From positions 1 to 30,594 of the forward strand of contig CAZMYO010000003.1 of NCBI GenBank assembly GCA_964570525.1: 30,594 bases of DNA, written 5' to 3'. A program made the translations under genes and the position numbers. The notes beneath the pieces were generated by a model, which was given only the letters and a program-made list of their open reading frames with translations, was not told the origin of the DNA and did no database searches. Source of the stretch: CAZMYO01 sp964570525. GTDB lineage: Bacteria; Patescibacteriota; Patescibacteriia; Magasanikbacterales; GWA2-37-8. This document shows positions 23,901 through 30,594 of the stretch, in pieces (the stretch's first letter is position 1; every line of letters starts with the position of its first letter).

Positions 23901-26900
23901 GGCAAATTATCTTGAACTTCAGCCAGCTAAACTTTGGGAAGACACTACCTGGTATCAGGTAGTCTTGACCCGAGGCATAAAGTCCGCCGGCGCGGTTACC
24001 AGTTCCATCGCGCTCGCCGCCGACAAGCCTTGTAGCGCCGCTAACTCCGCTTACTGCTTTGTATTCCGAACCGATAAACGAGAGTGCAAATTAAAAGAAG
24101 TGGTGGTAACCCCCTATAGTTTTTGGACCAGAGTGTTGGAAGAGCCGGTGAAGTTTCGCGCCGGCGGCGGGGAAGAAAGCGATCTCTATTATTATGGCAG
24201 CGGGCTTTCCGATCAGCGTTGTATTATGATGGATGTGGCGGGCTTCAATTGGGCTTGGGGTACGGCCAGCGATCAGTATTCCGAAATTTACAAACCCCTC
24301 GCCAACAGTCGCCAACAACAGGTTTCAGCTTTGGCTAATACCGTTGGCATCGGCTTAGCCAAACCGGATGACGCGGTAAATATCAAGGCCACGGCCACCA
24401 CCAGCACTCCGCAAGGAGTAATAACAAGCAAAACCGGCGCGAGTCCGCTTACTATTGATTTAAGCAATCCGGAAGTGGTGGACAATTGGCCAAAATGTTT
24501 GGAGGCCTGCACCAACGCGGAAGTCGCTGTGAAATTTAACACCACCATGTCCGCGCGCAATTTGCCGGGGAGCGCTGAAGGCGGCGCGGTGCAGTTATTA
24601 AAATGCAATGATGAAAATTGTTTTAATACCACCCCCGTCTTGGCGCTCAACGATGTCGCGCTCGACCAAATTTCCAAATATACCGTGTTAAAGCTGGCCA
24701 ATTCCAATCAGAATTCACTTGGGCTTCTCCCGAACACTCTCTACCAAGTTATTCTTTCCGCTGTCAGCGACAATCCCTTGTCCGCCAACAACCAGCTTTG
24801 GTCGGCCGCCAAATTTAACAATCCTGCAACGTATAGTAAGCCATATAATAAACAATTTACCTGGCGTTTCCGTACCAAAAAAGAAAAATGCAAAATCGAT
24901 CGGGTAGAGATATCCCCCCCGCTATTCAACGCCAAGACCGTGAAGGATAAAGCCGTGTTTCAAACCCAGCCCTATTCCGCGCCTGATGCTTGCAGCGCCC
25001 AAGGACAAAAATTGGACCCATGGTTAGTAAGCTGGGATTGGACTTCCTCCGATAGCAAAGTGGCAGCCGTTACCACTTTTAGCACGAAAGGCCCAAACAG
25101 ATTTTGTACCGCTAACTGCGTTAAGAAAGGAAGCGATCTTCCAGCTGGGAGCGCTCTTCTGGCTTTGTGCGGTAATGGCATTAAAGAGGCGGGGGAAGAT
25201 TGCGACGCGCCTAACAAAACCACCGGTTGCAGTCTAAATTGCCGCCTACTTGGCAACGCCGACCCGGCCACCTGCGGTAATGGCAAAGTAGAGCCGGAGC
25301 TCGGTGAAGCTTGCGACTCGAAAGATCCGAAAACACTTATCGGATGTAGCGCGAGTTGCCTGCGCCTCGGTTCAGCGCCATCCGCCGGAGCCTTGGATAT
25401 TACCGCTTCCATCTGTGGCAACGGCCTCATCGGCAGCGGAGAAGATTGCGACGCGGGGATTGTAGGAGATTTAAATAATCCGCTCTCGGCCTTGGGCTGT
25501 TCGGAAAAGTGTCTCCATCTTGGAACGCGACTTTCCAGCAAATGGTGTTTTGATCACGCGATTGACCACGGCGGCTTTTCGGCGGCCGATTATGACGCGG
25601 CTTGCGGTCGGAGTTTTAGTCAGTGTGGCGACGGTGTCGCCAGTCCCGACAAAGATCCCGGGTGCGATTTGGGTGGAGGGAAAAAAGCCGTTTGGTGCAG
25701 TGATTTTTGTCTTATCAATGATAAATCACATCAAAAGTGCGTGCCCGACAGCGAGGGTTGCTCCGAGAGCGGCCAGTATCTTGGCTCATCGCTTTTGTAC
25801 TCCACTCCTTCCACTTGCGCTGATGAGGTCGCCGGCTTCGGCGAAGATCCATTTTGTGAAAAAAATTTATCAAGCAAGCACGCCGGACTTATCAACCCTT
25901 GGGTTCTTGCCACCGGTGTCGGCCTTGGCCAGGCCACCGGAAAGCCGCCCGCCCAGAATACCGATATTAAAGGCAGTACTAGCCAAGAAACCAAGGGCGG
26001 CGCGGTGGGCGGGGCCGGAAAGTTTTCCATTGCTTGTGGTTTTGAGAATGACCTCCAATGCGCCGCGGCCTATGGCGCCAACTTTGGCGTTGGGGCCAAT
26101 ACCTGCTGTATGCTGAAGCCCGCGCTCAAAAGTACGTTCCCGGCTAACAACGCCATTGATGTCTGCGCCAATACCTACCTGGAAGCTGTTTTTGATGAAA
26201 GTTTTGATCCGGCCTCGCTAAAAGATAATCTGCTTATCGCTCGCGGTTTTTATTCTGCGAAAACGGCCAGTTGTAGTTCCACTCCCGCCAATGATGTAAC
26301 AAAACTTATCGCGCGCGCTAGGCCGGAGGCAAACCCTAATCAGCCCTGGTATCGCAGAATTGTGAGCGAATTGGCTAAGGTCATCCGGTATCTGTTTGGC
26401 TCGACTGCCGAGGCTGTTGTCAAAATTCCTCCCAGCACCTGGTGCATTGGCGATACTCTCGGCACTGCCACCCTGGTGGATGGGGTAATAAATAATGTAA
26501 CGGTCAGCTCTTCCATAATTACGGTAAAACTCTCGGCGCCGCTGGTAACGAGCACTGATTACGCGATTATTCTGAAAGATGGAATTAAGGACGAGCGCGG
26601 CGTGAGTATCGGGAAAGATGGCGGTAAGGCCATTAACTGGAAATTCGTTACCGGCTCTCAACTTTGCGAGGTAAACAAAGTAGTTGTAAATCCGCCGCAA
26701 GTTTACTTTTCGCGGGCTAACGCCACCACCGAACTATTCGCCAAGGCCGCGACAGCCAGCGGCGCCTTTATCCAATCCATTGTTGGATCGTACGAATGGG
26801 AATATCTCTGGGGGCCAAAAAATCCCTTTGTCGCTTTGTCCGACATCCGAATCTCGCCCAATCTCATCACCGCGCAGAATCGCAATGGCGAAATTGATAT

Positions 26901-29900
26901 TCGCGCTTCGGTTAACCTTGTAGTGAATAAAATCAGCGGCACCTCTGGTGTTGTCGCCACGGGCAAATCGCATGCCGTTGTATTTTTATGCGAAAATCCC
27001 TGGCCGCCGAAAGATTTGTTTATTAGCGTTCCCACTCCCTTGATAGACCCAAATAATCCCAACAAGACGATTCGTACCGGCCCTTTCACCATCTTTCCCT
27101 ACGAAGATAAAGCCGACAACAATGATGGTTTTGATTTTACGGCTCTTACCTTTAATAACACCGCTATCCCGTCCTCGCCGGTCGGCGGCTACTTTAATTT
27201 CAGCGCCTACTACTGCGCCGATAACGGAAGCGTCGGCACGTTTGATGACCTGCCGTATCTGCGCCCGACCGTGCAGACGAGTGGCGATATTGTTTCCACG
27301 GTCTCTTCGCTCAAGCGGTTTATTCTTACCAACGAAAAGAATGATGACGTAATCGGCATTCAAGTTTTCCCGAACCCAAACCATCTTACTGCCGAGGAAT
27401 GGTACTCCGGCAGTAAAAAAGCGGGCGGACAAGAATTTGCCGGACAACTTCAAAACAGCAAGATAGATGGGTACAACGCGGTGACCGACAACAATAATGT
27501 TTACGTTGACGCTCTTAATTATTCCGACGTTGTCAAGAATCTCTACACCAATATTTATCTTTTCAGCATCAACTCCAACGCCGCGGCGGAAACACGCAAA
27601 GTTTTTGAACAACTGCTTACCAATCTCAAATTCAATAGAAATATTGCCAACTACGGCTACTGCGGAGTTACTCTGGATAAACCGGGCTTTGACCTGGCTT
27701 GCGCCAACGACCTGGATTGTCCGCGGGGACAGGTTTGCGCGAACGCGACAGATAAACTCAAACGTAACTATCAGCGTTTGCGCGATCTCAACAGCGTTCA
27801 AACGGCGCTTACCAGCTACGCCGACAGCAACGCCGGTAAATATCCGGAACTTAAAGAAGGCACCTATCTCACGGGGCAGACTTTAAGCGTTTGGCCATCC
27901 TGGGCGGTGCTGGGCAACGCCGTCGGAAGCGGTTTGCCGCTTGATCCAATAAACCAGTTGGATGTAGCCGGAACTTGCGCGAGCAGTACCAACAAATTTT
28001 GTCTCATCAACGGAGACTGCGGCCTAAAACCCAACACCAAACTTCCCGATGCCTGTGTTTTGCACGATCCAATCACCGGCTGGAGCGTGGCCGATCGCCG
28101 TTTCAGTTTCGCCTGCGCCACCACTTCCTATGCTTATCGCTACTTAGCCTCGCCAAATACAGGATATACTGTCAAGACGCGTTTTGAAAACATCGGTTTA
28201 GCTATCAACAATTTTGGTCCATTTATAAATGGCTTCATCGATCAGACGCGCATCATCGTCAACGATCAGAATGGCATCTGCAACCAGGATCAGGAGGTTT
28301 CCACCCTCAACCAAGGTGTCTGTGGCGACGGACAAATAAATTTGAATAAGGGGGAACAATGCGACCCGCCGGGCGGCGCTCGCTACGGCGCTTGCGGAGT
28401 AGTGCAACCCAAAAAAGTAAAAGTAGATGTCTGCGACAAGTCTTGCCAATGGGTCGCCTCCAGCACTCCTTTTATAGATTGTTCCAAATTAGGCAAATGC
28501 GGCAATGGCATTATTGAATTCAGCGAAGCCTGTGATGACGGCGCCTTGAACGGTAAATATAATCATTGTAATAATGATTGCCAGGCATTTGGTTTGGCCG
28601 GCTACTGCGGCGATGCGGCGCTACAGAAAACCTTTGAACTCTGCGATGTAACCGCGGCGAACTTTTGCGATGGCGGGCCGAATGATAAACGAGCTTGTCA
28701 GACGAATGATGATTGCAATCCTCCGCAAGGATTAGGTTTTAATATAAATATATATACTTGTAAGATTAATCAATCCGCTAACACCAAAAATGGCATTACT
28801 TATGCTTTAAAAAGAGAAGATTCTTGCAATTGGGATTGTCAGTCGTATGGTCCGTATTGCGGCGACGGAAAAGTTCAGCCGGAATTCGACGAAGAGTGCG
28901 AGGGCAATACGCAGTGTTCGGCTAATGGTCAGTCGGGCACGAGATTCTGCAGTAACAAATGTAAATGGGCGGATAAGTATGGGTCCGCCGTCGCTTGGTG
29001 GCGCCTGGATGATGGTTATGTTGGACCGCAGACCCTCTATGCGCCTCCGGCCGGCCAGCCGGGTAAGTTGGCCTGGTTCCAGAAAATCAGGCAAATGCTC
29101 TCTTCATTCGTTGGTCTCGCGGCCCACGCTGTCCAGGGTATTGGCTTTGCTGACTCATCGGGAAGAGGCAATAACGGCAATTGTTTCGGCGCGGATTGTC
29201 CGACATTTGCCCTGCAGGGTAAAGTAAAATATGCTTTTGATTTTTCCGGTTCCAATTTCATCACCGTGCCACACAGCGACAGCTTGTCGCCGGCGAGTTT
29301 TCTCTCGGTGGAGGCCTGGGTCAAGCCCGAAGATTATACAACCACCCATCAGAGAATTCTAGAGAAAGGCGGAGAGAATGTCGGCGGCGGATATGGATTG
29401 GAAGTTAATCTGCAATTTAATCCAAGCAAAGCTCGTTTTGTCATCTGGCTCAATGATGGGCAGAATCGTATCTGGGTTGATTCCAAAGCCGATGTCCCGC
29501 TCCGCGAGTGGACGCACATCGCCGCTACGTATCAGTGGATTAATGGCAAACAAATTCTCAAGATCTATCTCAATGGCGTGTTCGACAATAGTCGCGAGTT
29601 AGCGACGGCTCAGCCCTGGCTCACTGCCAACAAGAGTGACTTGACCATTGGTAAAGCAACCAAGAATAATGCCAATTATTTTAGCGGAACGCTGGATGAA
29701 ATAAAAATTTACGATCGCGCTTTGTCCGATGTGGAAGTTCGCGACCATTATAACAATGGTTGCGAGGTGAAAACTTCTGAAGTAGCGGTTGCTCCTTCCG
29801 GCGTCTGCGGCGATCTGCGGGTGGATGCCGGCGAAGCCTGTGACGGCGGCCTAAATAATGGCGTAGCGTGTGCTCCGAGTTATGGTAAATCCTGCTCGTA

Positions 29901-30594
29901 TTGCTCGGCCGATTGTAAGAATGTAATCAATGTTCAACCAAAAGAATATTGCGGCAATGGAATTATTGAGGCCAAAGAGTTTTGTGATGTTGACCCCAAA
30001 AACGGAGACATATTTTCTTCTTTGGTAGACCCCATCGGTAGTCCCACCAAAATCGACGTGAATAACGGTTATAAAGTTTTGGCCTGCGCCGCCGAACCAC
30101 AAGACCCCTATACCGCCAAGAAAGGCGCCAAGAGTTGCACCGTTGGTTGTGGTCTACCCGGCGTCGTATCCAATTGTGTTAAGTGCGGGTTGGATGAGAT
30201 TAATGGCGTGCCGGTGGAGGGCACTATCGTTAATGTTTTAGAGCCGCAATCGACGAATCCGCTGTATGGAACAAAAGCGCCAAAAGTTTTAGAATCAGGC
30301 GACGGCTATGTTAATGGGCGCTTAGACTTGTTTATCTCTCCCGCCTATGATGCCAAAAGAGTCGCGGGCGACATTTCTTGGAAAGCCTCTTCCGAGGAGC
30401 CGGCTTATTATTTTAAGCCGCCGACAGACGATAAATATGATTCCGTCACGCGTTCTCTTATTAATCCTAATCCAATTTGCTCTAGCGGCGAACCTCATTA
30501 TCGCGTAAGAATTAATGATGATGCCAACGGCGCTCATTATCTTGATTTTCCGGTAATTTCCGATCCCAAGAATCAAAAGCCATGGAAATACGAC
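20914..30594 (+). CDS. Giant VirB2-like-anchored multidomain surface protein (3' end outside window)
   Basis: At least 3,227 residues, open to the window edge in one frame with no stop. The start is GTG at 20914, the only start after the last in-frame stop (20905) that keeps the signal peptide (cleavage after TYA, residue 32). Then the two-helix VirB2-like module (about 50-129, with FVWMTAGGNEEK), a Gly-rich linker, and a Big_5-like domain. An Ig-like domain begins at ~278 (PPTVTIVAPEDNAILEAG). A Cys-rich segment lies at 390-428, and four IPT/TIG domains near 432, 549, 637 and 743. More Big_5-like domains follow. DUF4215-type repeats (CGNGxxExGExCD) begin at 1419, 1454, 1501, 1571, 2470, 2529, 2565, 2649, 2965 and 3013. 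A pseudopilin-head-like stretch lies at ~2281-2350 and a LamG domain at ~2694-2945. Probably a fibre-like adhesin; that role is inferred. Confidence 0.85.
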   Translation, partial: MFFKTNKKIISLLVFTLLLFGGYFLLFQITYAQTTPPDLGLAPVGQNIGLPTTDVRLIVARIIRAALGFLGILALVIVLYGGFVWMTAGGNEEKIATAKKILLNGVIGLVIILSSYAITSFVISKLVAATTGVEVGGEAGGGEGGGALPGEIFYVTSLPTGGTMCIRNVHVAVVFNRNVDVASLKNNIVVRKKDDGSVVTGIWQTGERGSIAIFSAEGSCAPDQGNDCLSAKTSYQLVFDKPAGVKTLDGKLTLNCSIKAGCGPVEFVTGDGVDRLPPTVTIVAPEDNAILEAGANVPVKINFSDDNGVQNVSVYNGVELIGSQSLGNCQKSGSLDFTWPTAALPPDKYTLTAVDLDYAAQKGTDENIVTIRPAHCFNFVLDQGEIKAGPPACGGDCGSCGGNSCTDNSQCASGYCKILQGQTEGVCVDKLSIQNVTPLSGAVSSFVTLSGYYFGTTTGHVYFSRVINPNPATDNNWAEAQLVNCGGGFNNWSSRQIIVEVPAAAVSGPLKVVAAGDGRGVAELTDLTNNSWGPRLNDFQLTNQLRPGVCAVIPNSGYAGDNVQIRGKNFGLLDNAGDQVLFGQTKSLVGQNNWADTVIVAAVPAGGVGYVGVKVVNGGVESNGAEFNIKSGVSQDLPIISGISPDHGAGGEYITITGKNFGGDPGRVWFKLGGLGNAIDGNFTFPADCKNNVWSDTQVIVKAPAELKNALGKYSVQIYTADAKYNSIGAAAFTAEAGDPSPGICKLSPVSGPVPFKIGETIKISGEYFGDQPEVYFWSASASPQTIDKRLPADKNDSYAATPTSITARPPAVAESGPVVVYRPSDKKISNPLAFTVLDCTKNTPPNTCTQANYKCCVSGGQAGMCQPPGTLCAGETRSTGYVWRFSTKDVPLVPHVVERCDSATDQGKNLPSPSPSIMWTKSATSTDDQYNVCSGALAIVEFNISLDQKTVSNGTVVVNRCTSVTANNCLNPTLVTLADSSYILRAAASSRQGAAANYLELQPAKLWEDTTWYQVVLTRGIKSAGAVTSSIALAADKPCSAANSAYCFVFRTDKRECKLKEVVVTPYSFWTRVLEEPVKFRAGGGEESDLYYYGSGLSDQRCIMMDVAGFNWAWGTASDQYSEIYKPLANSRQQQVSALANTVGIGLAKPDDAVNIKATATTSTPQGVITSKTGASPLTIDLSNPEVVDNWPKCLEACTNAEVAVKFNTTMSARNLPGSAEGGAVQLLKCNDENCFNTTPVLALNDVALDQISKYTVLKLANSNQNSLGLLPNTLYQVILSAVSDNPLSANNQLWSAAKFNNPATYSKPYNKQFTWRFRTKKEKCKIDRVEISPPLFNAKTVKDKAVFQTQPYSAPDACSAQGQKLDPWLVSWDWTSSDSKVAAVTTFSTKGPNRFCTANCVKKGSDLPAGSALLALCGNGIKEAGEDCDAPNKTTGCSLNCRLLGNADPATCGNGKVEPELGEACDSKDPKTLIGCSASCLRLGSAPSAGALDITASICGNGLIGSGEDCDAGIVGDLNNPLSALGCSEKCLHLGTRLSSKWCFDHAIDHGGFSAADYDAACGRSFSQCGDGVASPDKDPGCDLGGGKKAVWCSDFCLINDKSHQKCVPDSEGCSESGQYLGSSLLYSTPSTCADEVAGFGEDPFCEKNLSSKHAGLINPWVLATGVGLGQATGKPPAQNTDIKGSTSQETKGGAVGGAGKFSIACGFENDLQCAAAYGANFGVGANTCCMLKPALKSTFPANNAIDVCANTYLEAVFDESFDPASLKDNLLIARGFYSAKTASCSSTPANDVTKLIARARPEANPNQPWYRRIVSELAKVIRYLFGSTAEAVVKIPPSTWCIGDTLGTATLVDGVINNVTVSSSIITVKLSAPLVTSTDYAIILKDGIKDERGVSIGKDGGKAINWKFVTGSQLCEVNKVVVNPPQVYFSRANATTELFAKAATASGAFIQSIVGSYEWEYLWGPKNPFVALSDIRISPNLITAQNRNGEIDIRASVNLVVNKISGTSGVVATGKSHAVVFLCENPWPPKDLFISVPTPLIDPNNPNKTIRTGPFTIFPYEDKADNNDGFDFTALTFNNTAIPSSPVGGYFNFSAYYCADNGSVGTFDDLPYLRPTVQTSGDIVSTVSSLKRFILTNEKNDDVIGIQVFPNPNHLTAEEWYSGSKKAGGQEFAGQLQNSKIDGYNAVTDNNNVYVDALNYSDVVKNLYTNIYLFSINSNAAAETRKVFEQLLTNLKFNRNIANYGYCGVTLDKPGFDLACANDLDCPRGQVCANATDKLKRNYQRLRDLNSVQTALTSYADSNAGKYPELKEGTYLTGQTLSVWPSWAVLGNAVGSGLPLDPINQLDVAGTCASSTNKFCLINGDCGLKPNTKLPDACVLHDPITGWSVADRRFSFACATTSYAYRYLASPNTGYTVKTRFENIGLAINNFGPFINGFIDQTRIIVNDQNGICNQDQEVSTLNQGVCGDGQINLNKGEQCDPPGGARYGACGVVQPKKVKVDVCDKSCQWVASSTPFIDCSKLGKCGNGIIEFSEACDDGALNGKYNHCNNDCQAFGLAGYCGDAALQKTFELCDVTAANFCDGGPNDKRACQTNDDCNPPQGLGFNINIYTCKINQSANTKNGITYALKREDSCNWDCQSYGPYCGDGKVQPEFDEECEGNTQCSANGQSGTRFCSNKCKWADKYGSAVAWWRLDDGYVGPQTLYAPPAGQPGKLAWFQKIRQMLSSFVGLAAHAVQGIGFADSSGRGNNGNCFGADCPTFALQGKVKYAFDFSGSNFITVPHSDSLSPASFLSVEAWVKPEDYTTTHQRILEKGGENVGGGYGLEVNLQFNPSKARFVIWLNDGQNRIWVDSKADVPLREWTHIAATYQWINGKQILKIYLNGVFDNSRELATAQPWLTANKSDLTIGKATKNNANYFSGTLDEIKIYDRALSDVEVRDHYNNGCEVKTSEVAVAPSGVCGDLRVDAGEACDGGLNNGVACAPSYGKSCSYCSADCKNVINVQPKEYCGNGIIEAKEFCDVDPKNGDIFSSLVDPIGSPTKIDVNNGYKVLACAAEPQDPYTAKKGAKSCTVGCGLPGVVSNCVKCGLDEINGVPVEGTIVNVLEPQSTNPLYGTKAPKVLESGDGYVNGRLDLFISPAYDAKRVAGDISWKASSEEPAYYFKPPTDDKYDSVTRSLINPNPICSSGEPHYRVRINDDANGAHYLDFPVISDPKNQKPWKYD

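Noticed and set aside
25520..26116. 198-residue plus-strand ORF in another frame of the giant gene
   Set aside because: Overlaps the cysteine-rich coding frame and has biased, non-protein-like composition.
21256..28449. Several 100-270-residue ORFs on the minus strand opposite the giant gene (for example 22483-23268 and 26986-27801)
   Set aside because: The plus strand carries one continuous frame with recognisable domains; the antisense frames have no motif, start context or promoter and reflect GC-biased codons.

Overview
This window looks like a chromosomal piece of a Candidate Phyla Radiation (Patescibacteria) genome, probably Parcubacteria-like; I would not go below that rank without a tree. 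The evidence is a 16S rRNA gene enlarged to about 1.8 kb by three extra hairpins, a 16S variant in the 530 loop with a compensating base change, a 16S gene closed by its own terminator with no 23S behind it, few Shine-Dalgarno sites, many promoters only 5-40 bp from the start codon, and huge secreted proteins anchored by VirB2-like N-termini. Most housekeeping genes carry short GC-rich palindromes, even inside reading frames.

Layout. 1-2399: the end of an unidentified CDS and a secreted protein with three LamG domains. 2447-4493 (minus strand): clpP, tRNA-Asn and an NrnA-type DHH phosphoesterase, with a broken tRNA-Asn fragment between the last two. 4535-12354: smc, rpsP, an arginase-family gene, a KH-domain RNA-binding gene (khpA), an inositol-monophosphatase-family gene on the minus strand, a GC-rich YdcF/DUF218-like gene and trmD. 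This is the usual rpsP-KH-rimM-trmD neighbourhood with rimM absent and other genes inserted. 12445-12819: an orphan small gene with its own Shine-Dalgarno site and terminator. 12900-15514: a structured or MITE-like element, a DnaA-box match, a strong promoter, a long leader, 16S rRNA with an RNase III-type processing stem, and a terminator. 15564-15928: tRNA-Ile, tRNA-Val and a damaged tRNA copy. 16073-18656: lepB, hisS and rpsU. 18690-30594: two adjacent genes that share a signal peptide plus two-helix VirB2-like module but carry different ectodomains. The second is open to the window edge (at least 3,227 residues) and has TIG, cysteine-rich, pseudopilin-like and LamG segments.

The most interesting signals are three. 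(1) A ~30-bp double-hairpin element appears nearly identically inside two different broken tRNA copies (Asn and Val), and single units of it lie in coding regions such as hisS and rpsP. (2) Degenerate hairpin repeats of the TAAGCAGATTAAGCAGAGTA type form expansion helices in 16S and also occur free in front of lepB. (3) Tandem pilin-like-anchored giant surface proteins. LepB, encoded nearby, is a plausible signal peptidase for them; the adjacency is an observation, the functional link an inference.
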